Assembly: GCA_034189225.1 (NCBI GenBank) | Contig: JAXHVL010000054.1 | Location: forward strand, 1-52,580 | Source: JAXHTY01 sp034189225 | GTDB lineage: Bacteria > Desulfobacterota > Desulfobacteria > Desulfobacterales > Desulfosudaceae | DNA length: 52,580 nt | Direction of reading: 5' to 3' | Shown here: positions 35,784 through 43,863 of the stretch, piece by piece | Position numbering within the stretch: the first letter of the stretch is position 1 | Layout of the letters: every line of letters begins with the position of its first letter | Program-made: the position numbers and the translations under genes | Notes under the pieces: generated by a model | The model's input: only the letters and a program-made list of their open reading frames with translations | What the model was told of the DNA's origin: nothing | The model's database searches: none

Positions 35784-36995
35784 TTACCCGGAAATGGCGC
35801 CGGCCATCTTAAAGACGGGCAAATACATGGCGACGACCAGCCCGCCGATGAGACCGCCCATTACCACCATCATCAGTGGTTCGATGGCCGAAGTCAGGGA
35901 TTCCACAGCCGTATCCACCTCTTCTTCATAAAAGTCGGCGATCTTTTCCAGCATGGCGTCAAGGGCGCCGGTGGACTCCCCAACCGAGATCATCTGGCAG
36001 ACCATGGAGGGAAACACCCCGCTTTCCGAAAGTGGATCCGCCATGGTCCGTCCTTCGGAAATGCCTGCACGAACTTTATAAATAGCATTTTCCACGATCT
36101 TGTTGCCGGCGGTCTTTGCCACGATATCCAGAGCATCAAGGATGGACACGCCACTGGCCAGCATCGTCCCCATGGTCCGGGTGAACCTGGCAACCGCAAC
36201 CTTCCGGATCAAAATTCCGACAATGGGAATGCGAAGAAAAAGGTTGTCCATTATCAGCCGCCCTTTTTCTGTTTTGTAAAAACGGGTATAAGCAATAGCA
36301 AACAATATAATCGTCCCTATGATATAATGAATTTTTGATTTCACCATATTGCTCATCGAAACAACGATCTGTGTGGGCAACGGCAGGGCCTGCCCGAAAT
36401 CGGCAAACATACCTTTGAACACCGGAATCACAAATACAAGAATAACAATCACCACAATTATGGCAATGGTAAGGGTAATGGCGGGATACATCATGGCCCC
36501 CTTGACCTGACTCCTGATCTGGGCCGCTTTTTCCATATAGGTGGACAATCGTTTCAAAATCGTATCCAGAATACCCCCGGCTTCACCTGCCGCAATCATG
36601 TTGACAAACAGGCTGTCAAACTGCTTGGGGTACTGCTTCATGGCGTCGGCCAGTGTCTGGCCGCCCTCCACGGATTCCTTGATGGACTTCAATATCTTTC
36701 TGAAGGTGGGATTTTCTTCCTGGGAGGCAAGGATATCCAGGCACTGAACAATGGGCAGCCCCGCATCAATCATGGTGGAGAACTGCCTCGCAAAGACAAT
36801 GATATCCTGCTCCTTGACCTTGGGCTGAAAAAACTCCACATTTTCAAATAGGTCTTTGGGCTTTTTCTTGATTTTGAGGGGGGTGATTTTCTGGCGTTCC
36901 AGGTTTTTGCGCACCTGTTCTTCGCCGGACGCCTCCATTTCACCTTTCTGCGTGGAACCATCCCGCTTTTTGCCTTCCCAAAGATAGACCGGCAT
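35784..36995 (-). CDS. pilC: Type IV pilus/type II secretion inner-membrane platform protein PilC
   Basis: PilC is the inner-membrane platform on which the pilus motor acts. It is 403 residues long, with two repeated T2SF domains (starting at FARQFSTMIDAGLPIVQ and FTRTMGTMLASGVSILDAL) and three membrane helices, including VKGAMMYPAITLTIAIIVVIVILVFVIP in pieces and a C-terminal PLMMVVMGGLIGGLVVAMYLPVF segment. ATG 36995 is chosen because GAAGGAGGAGG lies a few bases upstream; the frame continues further upstream into a tandem repeat. No other pilus genes are in the window. Confidence 0.92.
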   Translation of the reverse strand: MPVYLWEGKKRDGSTQKGEMEASGEEQVRKNLERQKITPLKIKKKPKDLFENVEFFQPKVKEQDIIVFARQFSTMIDAGLPIVQCLDILASQEENPTFRKILKSIKESVEGGQTLADAMKQYPKQFDSLFVNMIAAGEAGGILDTILKRLSTYMEKAAQIRSQVKGAMMYPAITLTIAIIVVIVILVFVIPVFKGMFADFGQALPLPTQIVVSMSNMVKSKIHYIIGTIILFAIAYTRFYKTEKGRLIMDNLFLRIPIVGILIRKVAVARFTRTMGTMLASGVSILDALDIVAKTAGNKIVENAIYKVRAGISEGRTMADPLSESGVFPSMVCQMISVGESTGALDAMLEKIADFYEEEVDTAVESLTSAIEPLMMVVMGGLIGGLVVAMYLPVFKMAGAISG

Positions 36996-37013
36996 AGATC
37001 CTCCTCCTTCATG

Positions 37014-37053
37014 AATAGAACGCCTGCTGCTGAAATAGAACGCCTGCTGCTGA
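37014..37053. repeat. Exact 20-base tandem duplication before pilC
   Basis: AATAGAACGCCTGCTGCTGA occurs twice in direct succession (37014-37033 and 37034-37053), about 20 bases upstream of the pilC start codon. It lies in the 5' leader of the pilC transcript. Confidence 0.85.
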
Positions 37054-37124
37054 TTTGCCGCGCGGCACCGCCACAACCGGAGCGTTGGCGGTCGCCCTCA
37101 GCGGCCATTGGCTAGTGGTAATGT

Positions 37125-37153
37125 ATGATACTATAGCCGACAAAAAAATTCAA
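37125..37153 (-). promoter_or_regulatory. Likely sigma-70 promoter of pilC
   Basis: On the minus strand TTGAAT (37148-37153), a 17-base spacer and TATCAT (37125-37130) give a good consensus match. It is about 130 bases upstream of the pilC start, in the AT-rich divergent spacer before the DHH-CBS-CCA gene. Confidence 0.5.
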
Positions 37154-37256
37154 TATATTATATAGTGTAAAATACCTGTTTTTATGTTACAAACAACGGA
37201 CAAACAATCCAGGCAATGCCCAGACAATAAGACGAGACCAACAACAGGACCGGCCC

Positions 37257-39962
37257 TTGACGCGATCGGATAACACCACGAAAACACAGGAACAAACCAT
37301 CGTTACTACGCATATGAACGCGGACTTCGATGCCATTGCGTCTGTTCTGGCGGCACAGAAACTTTATCCCGGCGCCATTGTGGTTTTGCCCGGCTCCAAT
37401 GAAAAAAACCTTAGAAATTTTTTTATCAGCTCCATGGCCTATCTGTTTAACATGACTCACATCCGGGACATCGATCCCGCCACGGTGAAGCGTCTGGTTA
37501 TGGTGGATACCAGCCAGAAAGCCCGCATCGGCAAACTGGCGGAACTGATTGAAAGGCCCGGATATGAAAACCTTGATATTCATATTTACGACCATCACCC
37601 CCCGTCGGAAGGCGATTTTACGGGGGACAACCGCGTAAGCGTACGGGTGGTGGAGTCGACCGGCGCCACGGTTTCCATTCTGACCGGCATTCTCAGGGAA
37701 AAGGCCATCGACATTTCCGCCAACGAAGCTACGGTGATGTGCCTGGGCATTTATGAAGACACCGGCGGTTTTACCTTTACCTCCACCACACCCAGGGACT
37801 TTGAGGCCGCCGGTTATCTGCTTTCTATGGGCGCCAACCTGACCACCGTGGCCAACATCATCTCCCGGGAAATGACCCCCGAACAGGTGGACATTCTGAA
37901 CAATATGATCAAGAATGCCCATTCCCACAAAATCAAGGGAACGGAGGTCGTGGTCACCACCATCTCCACGGAGACCTATGTCCCGGATTTCGCTTTTCTG
38001 GTCCACAAGATGCAAAAAATGAACAATCTGAACGCCCTGTTTGCCGTGGCCCAGATGAACAACAAAATATACATCGTCGGCCGGTCACGGATTCCCGAAG
38101 TCAATGCCGGCCAAGCACTGAAACCCTTTGGCGGCGGCGGTCACGCCTATGCCGCCTCGGCCGGCATCAAGGAAATGACCCTGGCCCAGACCGAACAGGA
38201 ACTGCTGACCATTCTTCAGCAGCAGGTGCAGACCCGGACCCGGGCCCGGGACATAATGTCATCGCCGCCCATAACGGCCACAAAAACCGATCCCTGCCGG
38301 AAGGTAGGCGAGCTGCTGACCCGGTACAACATCAACAGCCTCCTTATCACTGAAAAACCCGAAGGCCACGGCAGGGTACTAGGCTTCATCACCCGCCAGG
38401 TCATCGAAAAAGCCCTCTACCACGAGCTGGGCGATGCACCGGCGGGCGACTATATGACCACCAATGTTTCCCTGGCCACACCGGACGAGGAACTTCCGGA
38501 AATTCAGAAAAAAATCATCGAAAACAACCAGCGCATGCTGCCCGTGGTGGAAAACGAAAACGGTTCGGCCAAAGGAGTCATCACCCGTACTGACCTGCTC
38601 AACATACTGGTCTATCAGCATGAAACCGATAAAAAACATCAGGCCGAAGCACTGGACGGATCCGTTCACCCGAAGACCAAGAGCGTGAGACGATTCATGC
38701 AGGAACGCCTTTACGACGGCATGCTGGACATTCTCAAAAACGCCGGGGAAATCGCCTCGGGCCTCGGGTTCAACGCCTATGTGGTAGGCGGTTTCGTCCG
38801 GGACATGTTCCTTTACCGGCCCACGGAAGACGTAGACCTGGTGATTGAAGGGGACGGTATCGCCTTTGCCCAGCAATTTGCCGCCCTCATGGACGCCCGC
38901 GTGCATTATTATAAAAAATTCGGTACCGCCGTGGTGACCCTCCCCGATGAATCAAAAATCGACGTGGCCTCTGCCCGGATGGAATATTATAAATTCCCGG
39001 CCGCCCTGCCCACCGTGGAAATGAGCTCCATCAAACTGGATCTTTTCCGGCGGGACTTTACCATCAATACGCTGGCCATCAGCCTTCATCCTGACCGGTT
39101 CGGCACGCTGATCGATTTTTTTTCGGCCCAGCGGGACATCAAGGAAAAAACCATCCGTGTACTTCACAGTCTCAGCTTTGTGGAAGACCCCACGCGAATA
39201 TTCCGCGCCATCCGGTTTGCCCAGCGGTTTGAGTTCACCATCGGAAAAATGACGTCCGGTCTCATCGAAAATGCCGTAAAAATGGACTTTTTCAAACGTC
39301 TGAGCGGACGGCGTGTTTTCGGGGAACTGCGTCAGATACTGGAAGAAGACAACCCCGTTCCCGCTATCCATCTGCTTTCCGACTACAACCTGATGGCCGC
39401 CATCCATCCGGCCATCAAGGTCGATAAAAACGTTCTGAATATCCTTGACGCGGCCCGGGAGGTGGTGGCCTGGTATGAGCTGTTGTTTCTTGAAGACACC
39501 TGCGACCGCTGGATGGTTTACTTTCTGGTACTTCTCAAGGGGTGTGACCAGGAAAAAACAGAAGAAATCTGCAACCGTTTTGAACTCAACCGCCGTCATC
39601 AGCATCTTTTCATCAAGGAACGTCTGGATGCCGATGACGCACTGCACTGGCTGAAGCGAGACCGGTCCCCTGAAAACAGCCGCCTGTTCGACCGGCTTTC
39701 TGAATTCAAAATCGAACTTATCCTTTACATCATGGCCGTGGCCGGGGACAATGACATCAAACGACGCATATCCCATTATATCGTTCACCTCAAGGGCATG
39801 GAACCCTTGATAAAAGGACGGGATTTGAAGGCCATGGGCATTTCAGAAGGCCCGGTGTACAGCCGGATTCTGAATGCCGTGCGCCGCGCCCGGCTGGACG
39901 GCATTGTCAAAACCCATCAGGATGAGCTGACCTTCGCGAGAGATTATGTTTCAAATGATTGA
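37257..39962 (+). CDS. DHH phosphoesterase - CBS - tRNA nucleotidyltransferase/poly(A) polymerase fusion
   Basis: This 901-residue protein has three units. A DHH/DHHA1 phosphoesterase (about 14-305) has the motif THMNADFDA, DHHPPSEGD and a C-terminal GGGGHAYAASAG. Two CBS motifs (about 315-440) may bind adenine nucleotides. A class II nucleotidyltransferase follows (about 470-900), with VVGGFVRD (from about residue 508), the catalytic DVDLV and EDPTRIFRAIRFAQRF. The last unit adds CCA, or A, to tRNA 3' ends, or makes poly(A). The start is TTG 37257, with AGGA seven bases upstream, because the DHH motif begins soon after and the first ATG would cut into it. The fusion is known in several deep lineages; in some, CC- and A-addition are shared by two enzymes. 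First gene of a plus-strand operon. Confidence 0.88.
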   Translation: MTRSDNTTKTQEQTIVTTHMNADFDAIASVLAAQKLYPGAIVVLPGSNEKNLRNFFISSMAYLFNMTHIRDIDPATVKRLVMVDTSQKARIGKLAELIERPGYENLDIHIYDHHPPSEGDFTGDNRVSVRVVESTGATVSILTGILREKAIDISANEATVMCLGIYEDTGGFTFTSTTPRDFEAAGYLLSMGANLTTVANIISREMTPEQVDILNNMIKNAHSHKIKGTEVVVTTISTETYVPDFAFLVHKMQKMNNLNALFAVAQMNNKIYIVGRSRIPEVNAGQALKPFGGGGHAYAASAGIKEMTLAQTEQELLTILQQQVQTRTRARDIMSSPPITATKTDPCRKVGELLTRYNINSLLITEKPEGHGRVLGFITRQVIEKALYHELGDAPAGDYMTTNVSLATPDEELPEIQKKIIENNQRMLPVVENENGSAKGVITRTDLLNILVYQHETDKKHQAEALDGSVHPKTKSVRRFMQERLYDGMLDILKNAGEIASGLGFNAYVVGGFVRDMFLYRPTEDVDLVIEGDGIAFAQQFAALMDARVHYYKKFGTAVVTLPDESKIDVASARMEYYKFPAALPTVEMSSIKLDLFRRDFTINTLAISLHPDRFGTLIDFFSAQRDIKEKTIRVLHSLSFVEDPTRIFRAIRFAQRFEFTIGKMTSGLIENAVKMDFFKRLSGRRVFGELRQILEEDNPVPAIHLLSDYNLMAAIHPAIKVDKNVLNILDAAREVVAWYELLFLEDTCDRWMVYFLVLLKGCDQEKTEEICNRFELNRRHQHLFIKERLDADDALHWLKRDRSPENSRLFDRLSEFKIELILYIMAVAGDNDIKRRISHYIVHLKGMEPLIKGRDLKAMGISEGPVYSRILNAVRRARLDGIVKTHQDELTFARDYVSND

Positions 39963-40650
39963 TATTAATAAAATAATTGTTATGGTTGCTCCCCTTCTCC
40001 TGGCGGTGAGCGCCCATGAAGCGGCCCATGGGTTAGCCGCATACAGGATGGGCGACGACACCGCCGCACGCGCCGGCCGCATTACCCTTAACCCCATCCG
40101 GCATCTTGACCCCTTCGGATCGGTATTGCTGCCGCTGCTGCTGGCAATATCAGGTGCCCCCTTCATTATCGGATATGCCAAGCCGGTGCCGGTGAATTTC
40201 GCACGGCTGACAAACTGGAAAAAAGGAACGGTGGTGGTCTCGGCCGCCGGCATCTGTGCCAACCTTTGCCTTCTGGCCATCTCAGGCATCGCCTTCCGGA
40301 TCCTGTTTGCCATGGGCCGGAATATTACCGCCGATTCCCTGTGGGCGTTTCCCCTCGTGGAGCTGCTCCTGCTTTTAGGCTACAGCGTCATCATCAACGC
40401 CATCCTTGCGGTCTTTAACATGATTCCCATACCGCCCCTTGACGGCAGCAAAATCATCGGCGTCTTTCTGCCACCGCAATTTCGAAAACTGTTTGCATAC
40501 ATTGAGCGCTTCGGTATAATACTCGTGATTTTTCTGCTGATCCTCAAAGCGGATCTTCTGTTTAAAATTATTATGTTTTTCATTGCCCCGCTCATCGGTA
40601 TCGCGCTGGGCGGCGGGGGTATCGATTTTATCGGCCGGCATATGGGATAA
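39946..40650 (+). CDS. Site-2 protease family (M50) membrane metalloprotease
   Basis: This is a 234-residue integral membrane zinc protease of the short, PDZ-less group. The zinc site HEAAHG is in the first helix (near residue 24), and the third ligand region is NMIPIPPLDGSKI near residue 160. Five or so hydrophobic helices are visible. It overlaps the end of the preceding gene by 17 bases; a second ATG at 39955 would overlap by eight. Such proteins next to trpS, scpA and scpB are common in deltaproteobacteria and Firmicutes, but the substrate is not known. Confidence 0.85.
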   Translation: MFQMIDINKIIVMVAPLLLAVSAHEAAHGLAAYRMGDDTAARAGRITLNPIRHLDPFGSVLLPLLLAISGAPFIIGYAKPVPVNFARLTNWKKGTVVVSAAGICANLCLLAISGIAFRILFAMGRNITADSLWAFPLVELLLLLGYSVIINAILAVFNMIPIPPLDGSKIIGVFLPPQFRKLFAYIERFGIILVIFLLILKADLLFKIIMFFIAPLIGIALGGGGIDFIGRHMG

Positions 40651-40678
40651 AGACAGCCGGCCATGGAAGGTGACACAG

Positions 40679-41662
40679 ATGACCAAAAGACGGATATTGA
40701 GCGGCATGCGCCCCACCGGCGCCCTTCACCTGGGCAATCTTCACGGAGCACTTCAGCGATGGATCAACCTGCAAGAGGATTACGACTGCTTTTTCTTTGT
40801 CGCGGACTGGCACGCCTTGACCAGCGATTACGAAACACCGGGCGGACTTTCCGAATATACCCGGGAAATGGTGATCGACTGGCTTGCGGCGGGGCTTTCG
40901 CCGGACAAGAGCACCCTGTTCATCCAGTCCCATGTAAAGGAACATGCCGAATTGTTTCTGATTCTGTCCATGATCACCCCCCTGTCCTGGCTGGAGCGCA
41001 ACCCCACCTACAAGGACCAGATGACCCAGATCAGCGGAAAGGATATCGCCACCTTCGGCTTTCTCGGCTATCCCGTGCTTCAGGCAGCGGATATCATCAT
41101 GTACAAAACCCACGTGGTGCCGGTCGGCGAAGATCAGGTGCCCCACGTGGAGATCACACGGGAAATCGCCAGGCGGTTTAATCACCTATACGGCGAGGTT
41201 TTTCCGGAACCGCAATCCATGCTGACCGAAACTGCCCGCATTCTGGGTCTGGACAGACGCAAGATGAGCAAAAGTTATGACAATGCGATCTTCATGGCCG
41301 ACTCGCCGGAAAAAACCGCCGAGCGAGCCGCGCAGATGATCACTGACCCCCAGCGAGCCCGCAAATCTGACCCCGGCGATCCCGACGTCTGCAACGTGTA
41401 TACCTTTCACAGGCTTTACACAGATGCAGACACGGTGGCCGAGATCAACGAGGGATGCCGGACCGCCGCCCTGGGGTGTGTGGAATGCAAGAAAAAACTG
41501 GCGGGGAGCCTGAACCAGGGGCTTGCCCCGCTGCGGGAAAAACGGGCTTATTACGCGCAACGGCCCGGACAGGTTGACGAAATCCTTAAGGCCGGGACCG
41601 ACAAGGCCCGGCAGGCTGCAATCGATACCATGGTGGAAGTGAGGGCCGCGGTGAAACTGTAA
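40679..41662 (+). CDS. trpS: Tryptophanyl-tRNA synthetase
   Basis: This charges tRNA-Trp. It is a class I synthetase of 327 residues with GMRPTGALHLGNLHGAL (HIGH-type motif) and KMSKSYDNAI (KMSKS). The signature VPVGEDQVPHVEITREIARRFN is also present. ATG 40679 has GGAAGG eight bases upstream; the longer open frame upstream overlaps the protease gene and lacks a ribosome site. Its stop overlaps the scpA start by one base. Confidence 0.95.
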   Translation: MTKRRILSGMRPTGALHLGNLHGALQRWINLQEDYDCFFFVADWHALTSDYETPGGLSEYTREMVIDWLAAGLSPDKSTLFIQSHVKEHAELFLILSMITPLSWLERNPTYKDQMTQISGKDIATFGFLGYPVLQAADIIMYKTHVVPVGEDQVPHVEITREIARRFNHLYGEVFPEPQSMLTETARILGLDRRKMSKSYDNAIFMADSPEKTAERAAQMITDPQRARKSDPGDPDVCNVYTFHRLYTDADTVAEINEGCRTAALGCVECKKKLAGSLNQGLAPLREKRAYYAQRPGQVDEILKAGTDKARQAAIDTMVEVRAAVKL

Positions 41663-42375
41663 TGCAAATGGAACAGCCATACCAGATCCGGACCGAAATT
41701 TTTGAAGGGCCCATGGACCTGCTGGTCCATCTCATCAAAAAAAACGCGGTCAGTATATACGATATTCCCATTGCCGCAATCACCAAACAGTTTCTGGATT
41801 ATATCGAATGGATGAAGATGCTGAATATCGACTTTGCCGGCGACTTTCTCTACATGGCCGCCATTCTCACCAGCATCAAATCCCGCACCCTGCTGCCCGC
41901 CCACGGCAAACAGGACGATGAGGACGACCCCCGGCTGGAAATCACCCAGGCCCTCGAAGAATACCTGAAAATCAAATCTGCCGCCGACGATCTGAGTGCC
42001 AGGGAAATCCTTAACGAAGACACCTTCACCCGTGCGGCCGAGAAAAAACCAGACCCCGCCGAGAACGACGACGAAATGATATCCGTGGGGCTGTTTGAAC
42101 TGATTGACGCATTTCAGAACATTCTGGACCGGATTCCCGCGTCCTCAAGCCTCCGGTTTTCCGCCGATGAAATTTCCGTCAAGGACAAAATATCCGAAAT
42201 TGTTGATATTCTTGAAAACCGTCGATCCATTACCTTTTATGAACTCTTTGCCCGGGAGGCCGGCAAGAGCGAGATCGTGGCCACCTTTCTGGCAATTCTG
42301 GAGATGGTTAAACTGAACCTGGTGGAACTCAAGCAACATACCCAGAGCGGCATGATACGGCTGTTTTACCGATGA
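41662..42375 (+). CDS. scpA: Segregation and condensation protein A
   Basis: ScpA is the kleisin that bridges SMC heads and binds ScpB in chromosome condensation. It has 237 residues. The N-terminal YQIRTEIFEGPMDLLVHLIKK is the SMC-neck-binding signature, and the C-terminal winged helix (ITFYELFAREAGKSEIVATFLAILEM) binds the SMC cap. The start shares one base with the trpS stop (TAATG) and the end overlaps scpB by four bases (ATGA), so the three genes are coupled. Confidence 0.94.
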   Translation: MQMEQPYQIRTEIFEGPMDLLVHLIKKNAVSIYDIPIAAITKQFLDYIEWMKMLNIDFAGDFLYMAAILTSIKSRTLLPAHGKQDDEDDPRLEITQALEEYLKIKSAADDLSAREILNEDTFTRAAEKKPDPAENDDEMISVGLFELIDAFQNILDRIPASSSLRFSADEISVKDKISEIVDILENRRSITFYELFAREAGKSEIVATFLAILEMVKLNLVELKQHTQSGMIRLFYR

Positions 42376-43193
42376 ACGAAAACGATCTGAAAAACATCAT
42401 TGAAAGCCTCCTGTTTGTGACGGACACGCCCATTGACGTCAAAACCTTCAAGACGGCGATCCCCGGCGCCGAGTCCGGCGCCATCCGGCAGGCCATCAAC
42501 CGGCTGATGGAAGACTATGAACAACGGCAGGGGGGCATCAAGCTATGCGAAGTGGCCGGCGGATATCAGTTCCGCACCCGGTCCGGATACAAGGAATGGG
42601 TAAAACGATTCCTGAAACCCGCGCCGGCCCGTATCAGCAAAGCGGCCCTGGAGACCCTGGCCGTCATCGCCTATCACCAGCCGGTGATCCGCAGTGACAT
42701 CGAAGCTATCCGCGGAGTAGATTCTGGCGCCATTCTGCGAAACCTTCTGGAACGGAAGCTGATCCGCATTCTCGGAAAAAAAGAGATCCCCGGCCGGCCC
42801 CTGATTTACGGCACCACCAGAAAATTTCTGGAAGTCTTCAACCTGCGAAGCCTCAAAGACATGCCCAGTCTTAAGGAAATTCAGGAATTCGCCGATGCCA
42901 AGGCCCCCGCCTTTGGCGAAACAGTGGCAGACGAAGTCACGGGAAAACCGCCAGGCAAAGAAGCGCCGGATATAAAAGCACAAGAAAATACCAATAAGAC
43001 AGACGCCGAGGCCCCGGAAAAATCATGGGGTATAGGGGGCCATGATGGCGGCGAAGTACCGCTGGACAAAAAGCTCGACAACCATGGCTCCGGCGACGAA
43101 TCCCCCGACGCGCCTGAACCGGAAAAAACTGAACCGGACGAAAATGCCCCGGAAGAAGCGGAAGAAGATGGTCCGGAAAATAACACAATTTAA
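42372..43193 (+). CDS. scpB: Segregation and condensation protein B, with acidic tail
   Basis: ScpB is the dimeric winged-helix partner of ScpA. Residues 1-175 carry the two winged-helix domains (IIESLLFVTDTPIDVKTFK; KAALETLAVIAYHQPVIRSDIEAIRGVDSGAIL; GRPLIYGTTRKFLEVFNLRSLKDMPSL). The last 95 or so residues are a disordered, Asp/Glu/Pro-rich extension not found in the short form of the family. The gene ends the trpS-scpA-scpB group and is followed by the tRNA-Val leader. Confidence 0.92.
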   Translation: MNENDLKNIIESLLFVTDTPIDVKTFKTAIPGAESGAIRQAINRLMEDYEQRQGGIKLCEVAGGYQFRTRSGYKEWVKRFLKPAPARISKAALETLAVIAYHQPVIRSDIEAIRGVDSGAILRNLLERKLIRILGKKEIPGRPLIYGTTRKFLEVFNLRSLKDMPSLKEIQEFADAKAPAFGETVADEVTGKPPGKEAPDIKAQENTNKTDAEAPEKSWGIGGHDGGEVPLDKKLDNHGSGDESPDAPEPEKTEPDENAPEEAEEDGPENNTI

Positions 43194-43203
43194 AAATGAA
43201 TGC

Positions 43204-43232
43204 TTGACGAATGCCGAAACATTCATTATGTA
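43204..43232 (+). promoter_or_regulatory. Candidate tRNA-Val promoter
   Basis: TTGACG (43204-43209), a 17-base spacer and TATGTA (43227-43232), with TATACT overlapping just downstream. It starts 11 bases after the scpB stop. No other promoter is evident before the tRNA, so the transcript would pass through the palindrome at 43293-43424. Confidence 0.4.
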
Positions 43233-43244
43233 TACTGTCAGCAG

Positions 43245-43277
43245 GCAACGTTTTTATCCCTCAGAAAAAGGTTGCCC
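43245..43277 (+). other. 12-base-pair hairpin in the tRNA leader
   Basis: GGCAACGTTTTT and AAAAAGGTTGCC pair with one mismatch around a nine-base loop. It may be an attenuating or processing structure in the tRNA leader, or a terminator for the scpB operon, though no T-tract follows. Confidence 0.35.
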
Positions 43278-43292
43278 TTACAAAGCCAGTAG

Positions 43293-43424
43293 TTGGACGG
43301 CTTTGTAAAAAGTTCAAGAGCAAGGCGCCGATGCCTCTCGAGGAATGGAGCGTACGTGGCAGTACGTGACATGACGAGAGATGCAGCGCAACGAAGCTAT
43401 TGAATTTTTTACAAAGTCGTCCCC
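43293..43424. repeat. Palindromic repeat family 1, copy B, directly 5' of tRNA-Val
   Basis: The left end is TTGGACGGCTTTGTAAAAAG and the right end, on the other strand, GGGGACGACTTTGTAAAAAA. The arms of about 60 bases are imperfect complements, meeting near GTACGTGGCAGTACGTGAC. It shares arm sequences with copies at 5629-5768 and 49336-49463. It stops two bases before the first base of the tRNA. Confidence 0.7.
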
Positions 43425-43426
43425 AA

Positions 43427-43501
43427 GGGCGGTTAACTCAGCGGGAGAGTGCTACCTTCACACGGTAGAAGTCACTGGTTCAAATCCAGTACCGCCCACC
43501 A
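43427..43501 (+). tRNA. tRNA-Val (anticodon CAC)
   Basis: A 75-base cloverleaf: acceptor GGGCGGT pairs with ACCGCCC; the anticodon stem CTACC/GGTAG encloses TTCACAC, with anticodon CAC reading GTG; the T arm is ACTGG-TTCAAAT-CCAGT; the discriminator is A; and CCA is encoded. All stems pair well, so it should be functional. Confidence 0.95.
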
Positions 43502-43842
43502 TTGCCCATGCAGAACCTTCCAGCAACAAACGCCGTAAAAAGCCGATGCACGAAATACGAAACAAATTCTAAATCCGAATTTTCAAGTTTGGTGGTAGAA
43601 TGCGGCCAGCCGGACAGATAAACTGATCGTTGTTCTCGTCATGAACACCGCGTCCGAGTCGGTGACATGGTATGTATGCTCCCGCCCATAAAATTATGAC
43701 CGGGGGGTATTGAACAGCCTGTGACGGTCGTTCCTACATGGCCGGGGCAGGATCACGGGTTGTGCTGGTACGGAGGGCATGGGCATTTCGGGGCCGCCCA
43801 TATATAGCCGTGGAATACGAAGGCTATATAGAGATGCTGGTT
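43502..43842. other. Spacer between tRNA-Val and tsaD
   Basis: I see no gene here. Near the tsaD end there is a perfect nine-base inverted repeat (TATATAGCC 43801-43809, GGCTATATA 43822-43830) that could end the minus-strand transcript, though it has no T-tract. From about 43833 the spacer runs into a repeat that continues over the tsaD stop codon. Confidence 0.4.
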
Positions 43843-43863
43843 TCAGCCTGCACCAGTTGGTAC
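43833..43863. repeat. Repeat family 3, copy overlapping the tsaD stop
   Basis: The stretch GCTGGTTTCAGCCTGCACCA and the following GTTGGTACG match GGCTGGCTTTAGCCTGCCCC plus AGTTGGAACG at about 49562-49592 with few differences. Read on the minus strand, the tsaD stop (TGA) and its last five codons lie within this repeat. Confidence 0.5.

Noticed and set aside
37182..38015. Minus-strand open frame at the start of the DHH-CBS-CCA gene
   Set aside because: It is antisense to the DHH motif and rich in His and Gly in a way typical of shadow frames.
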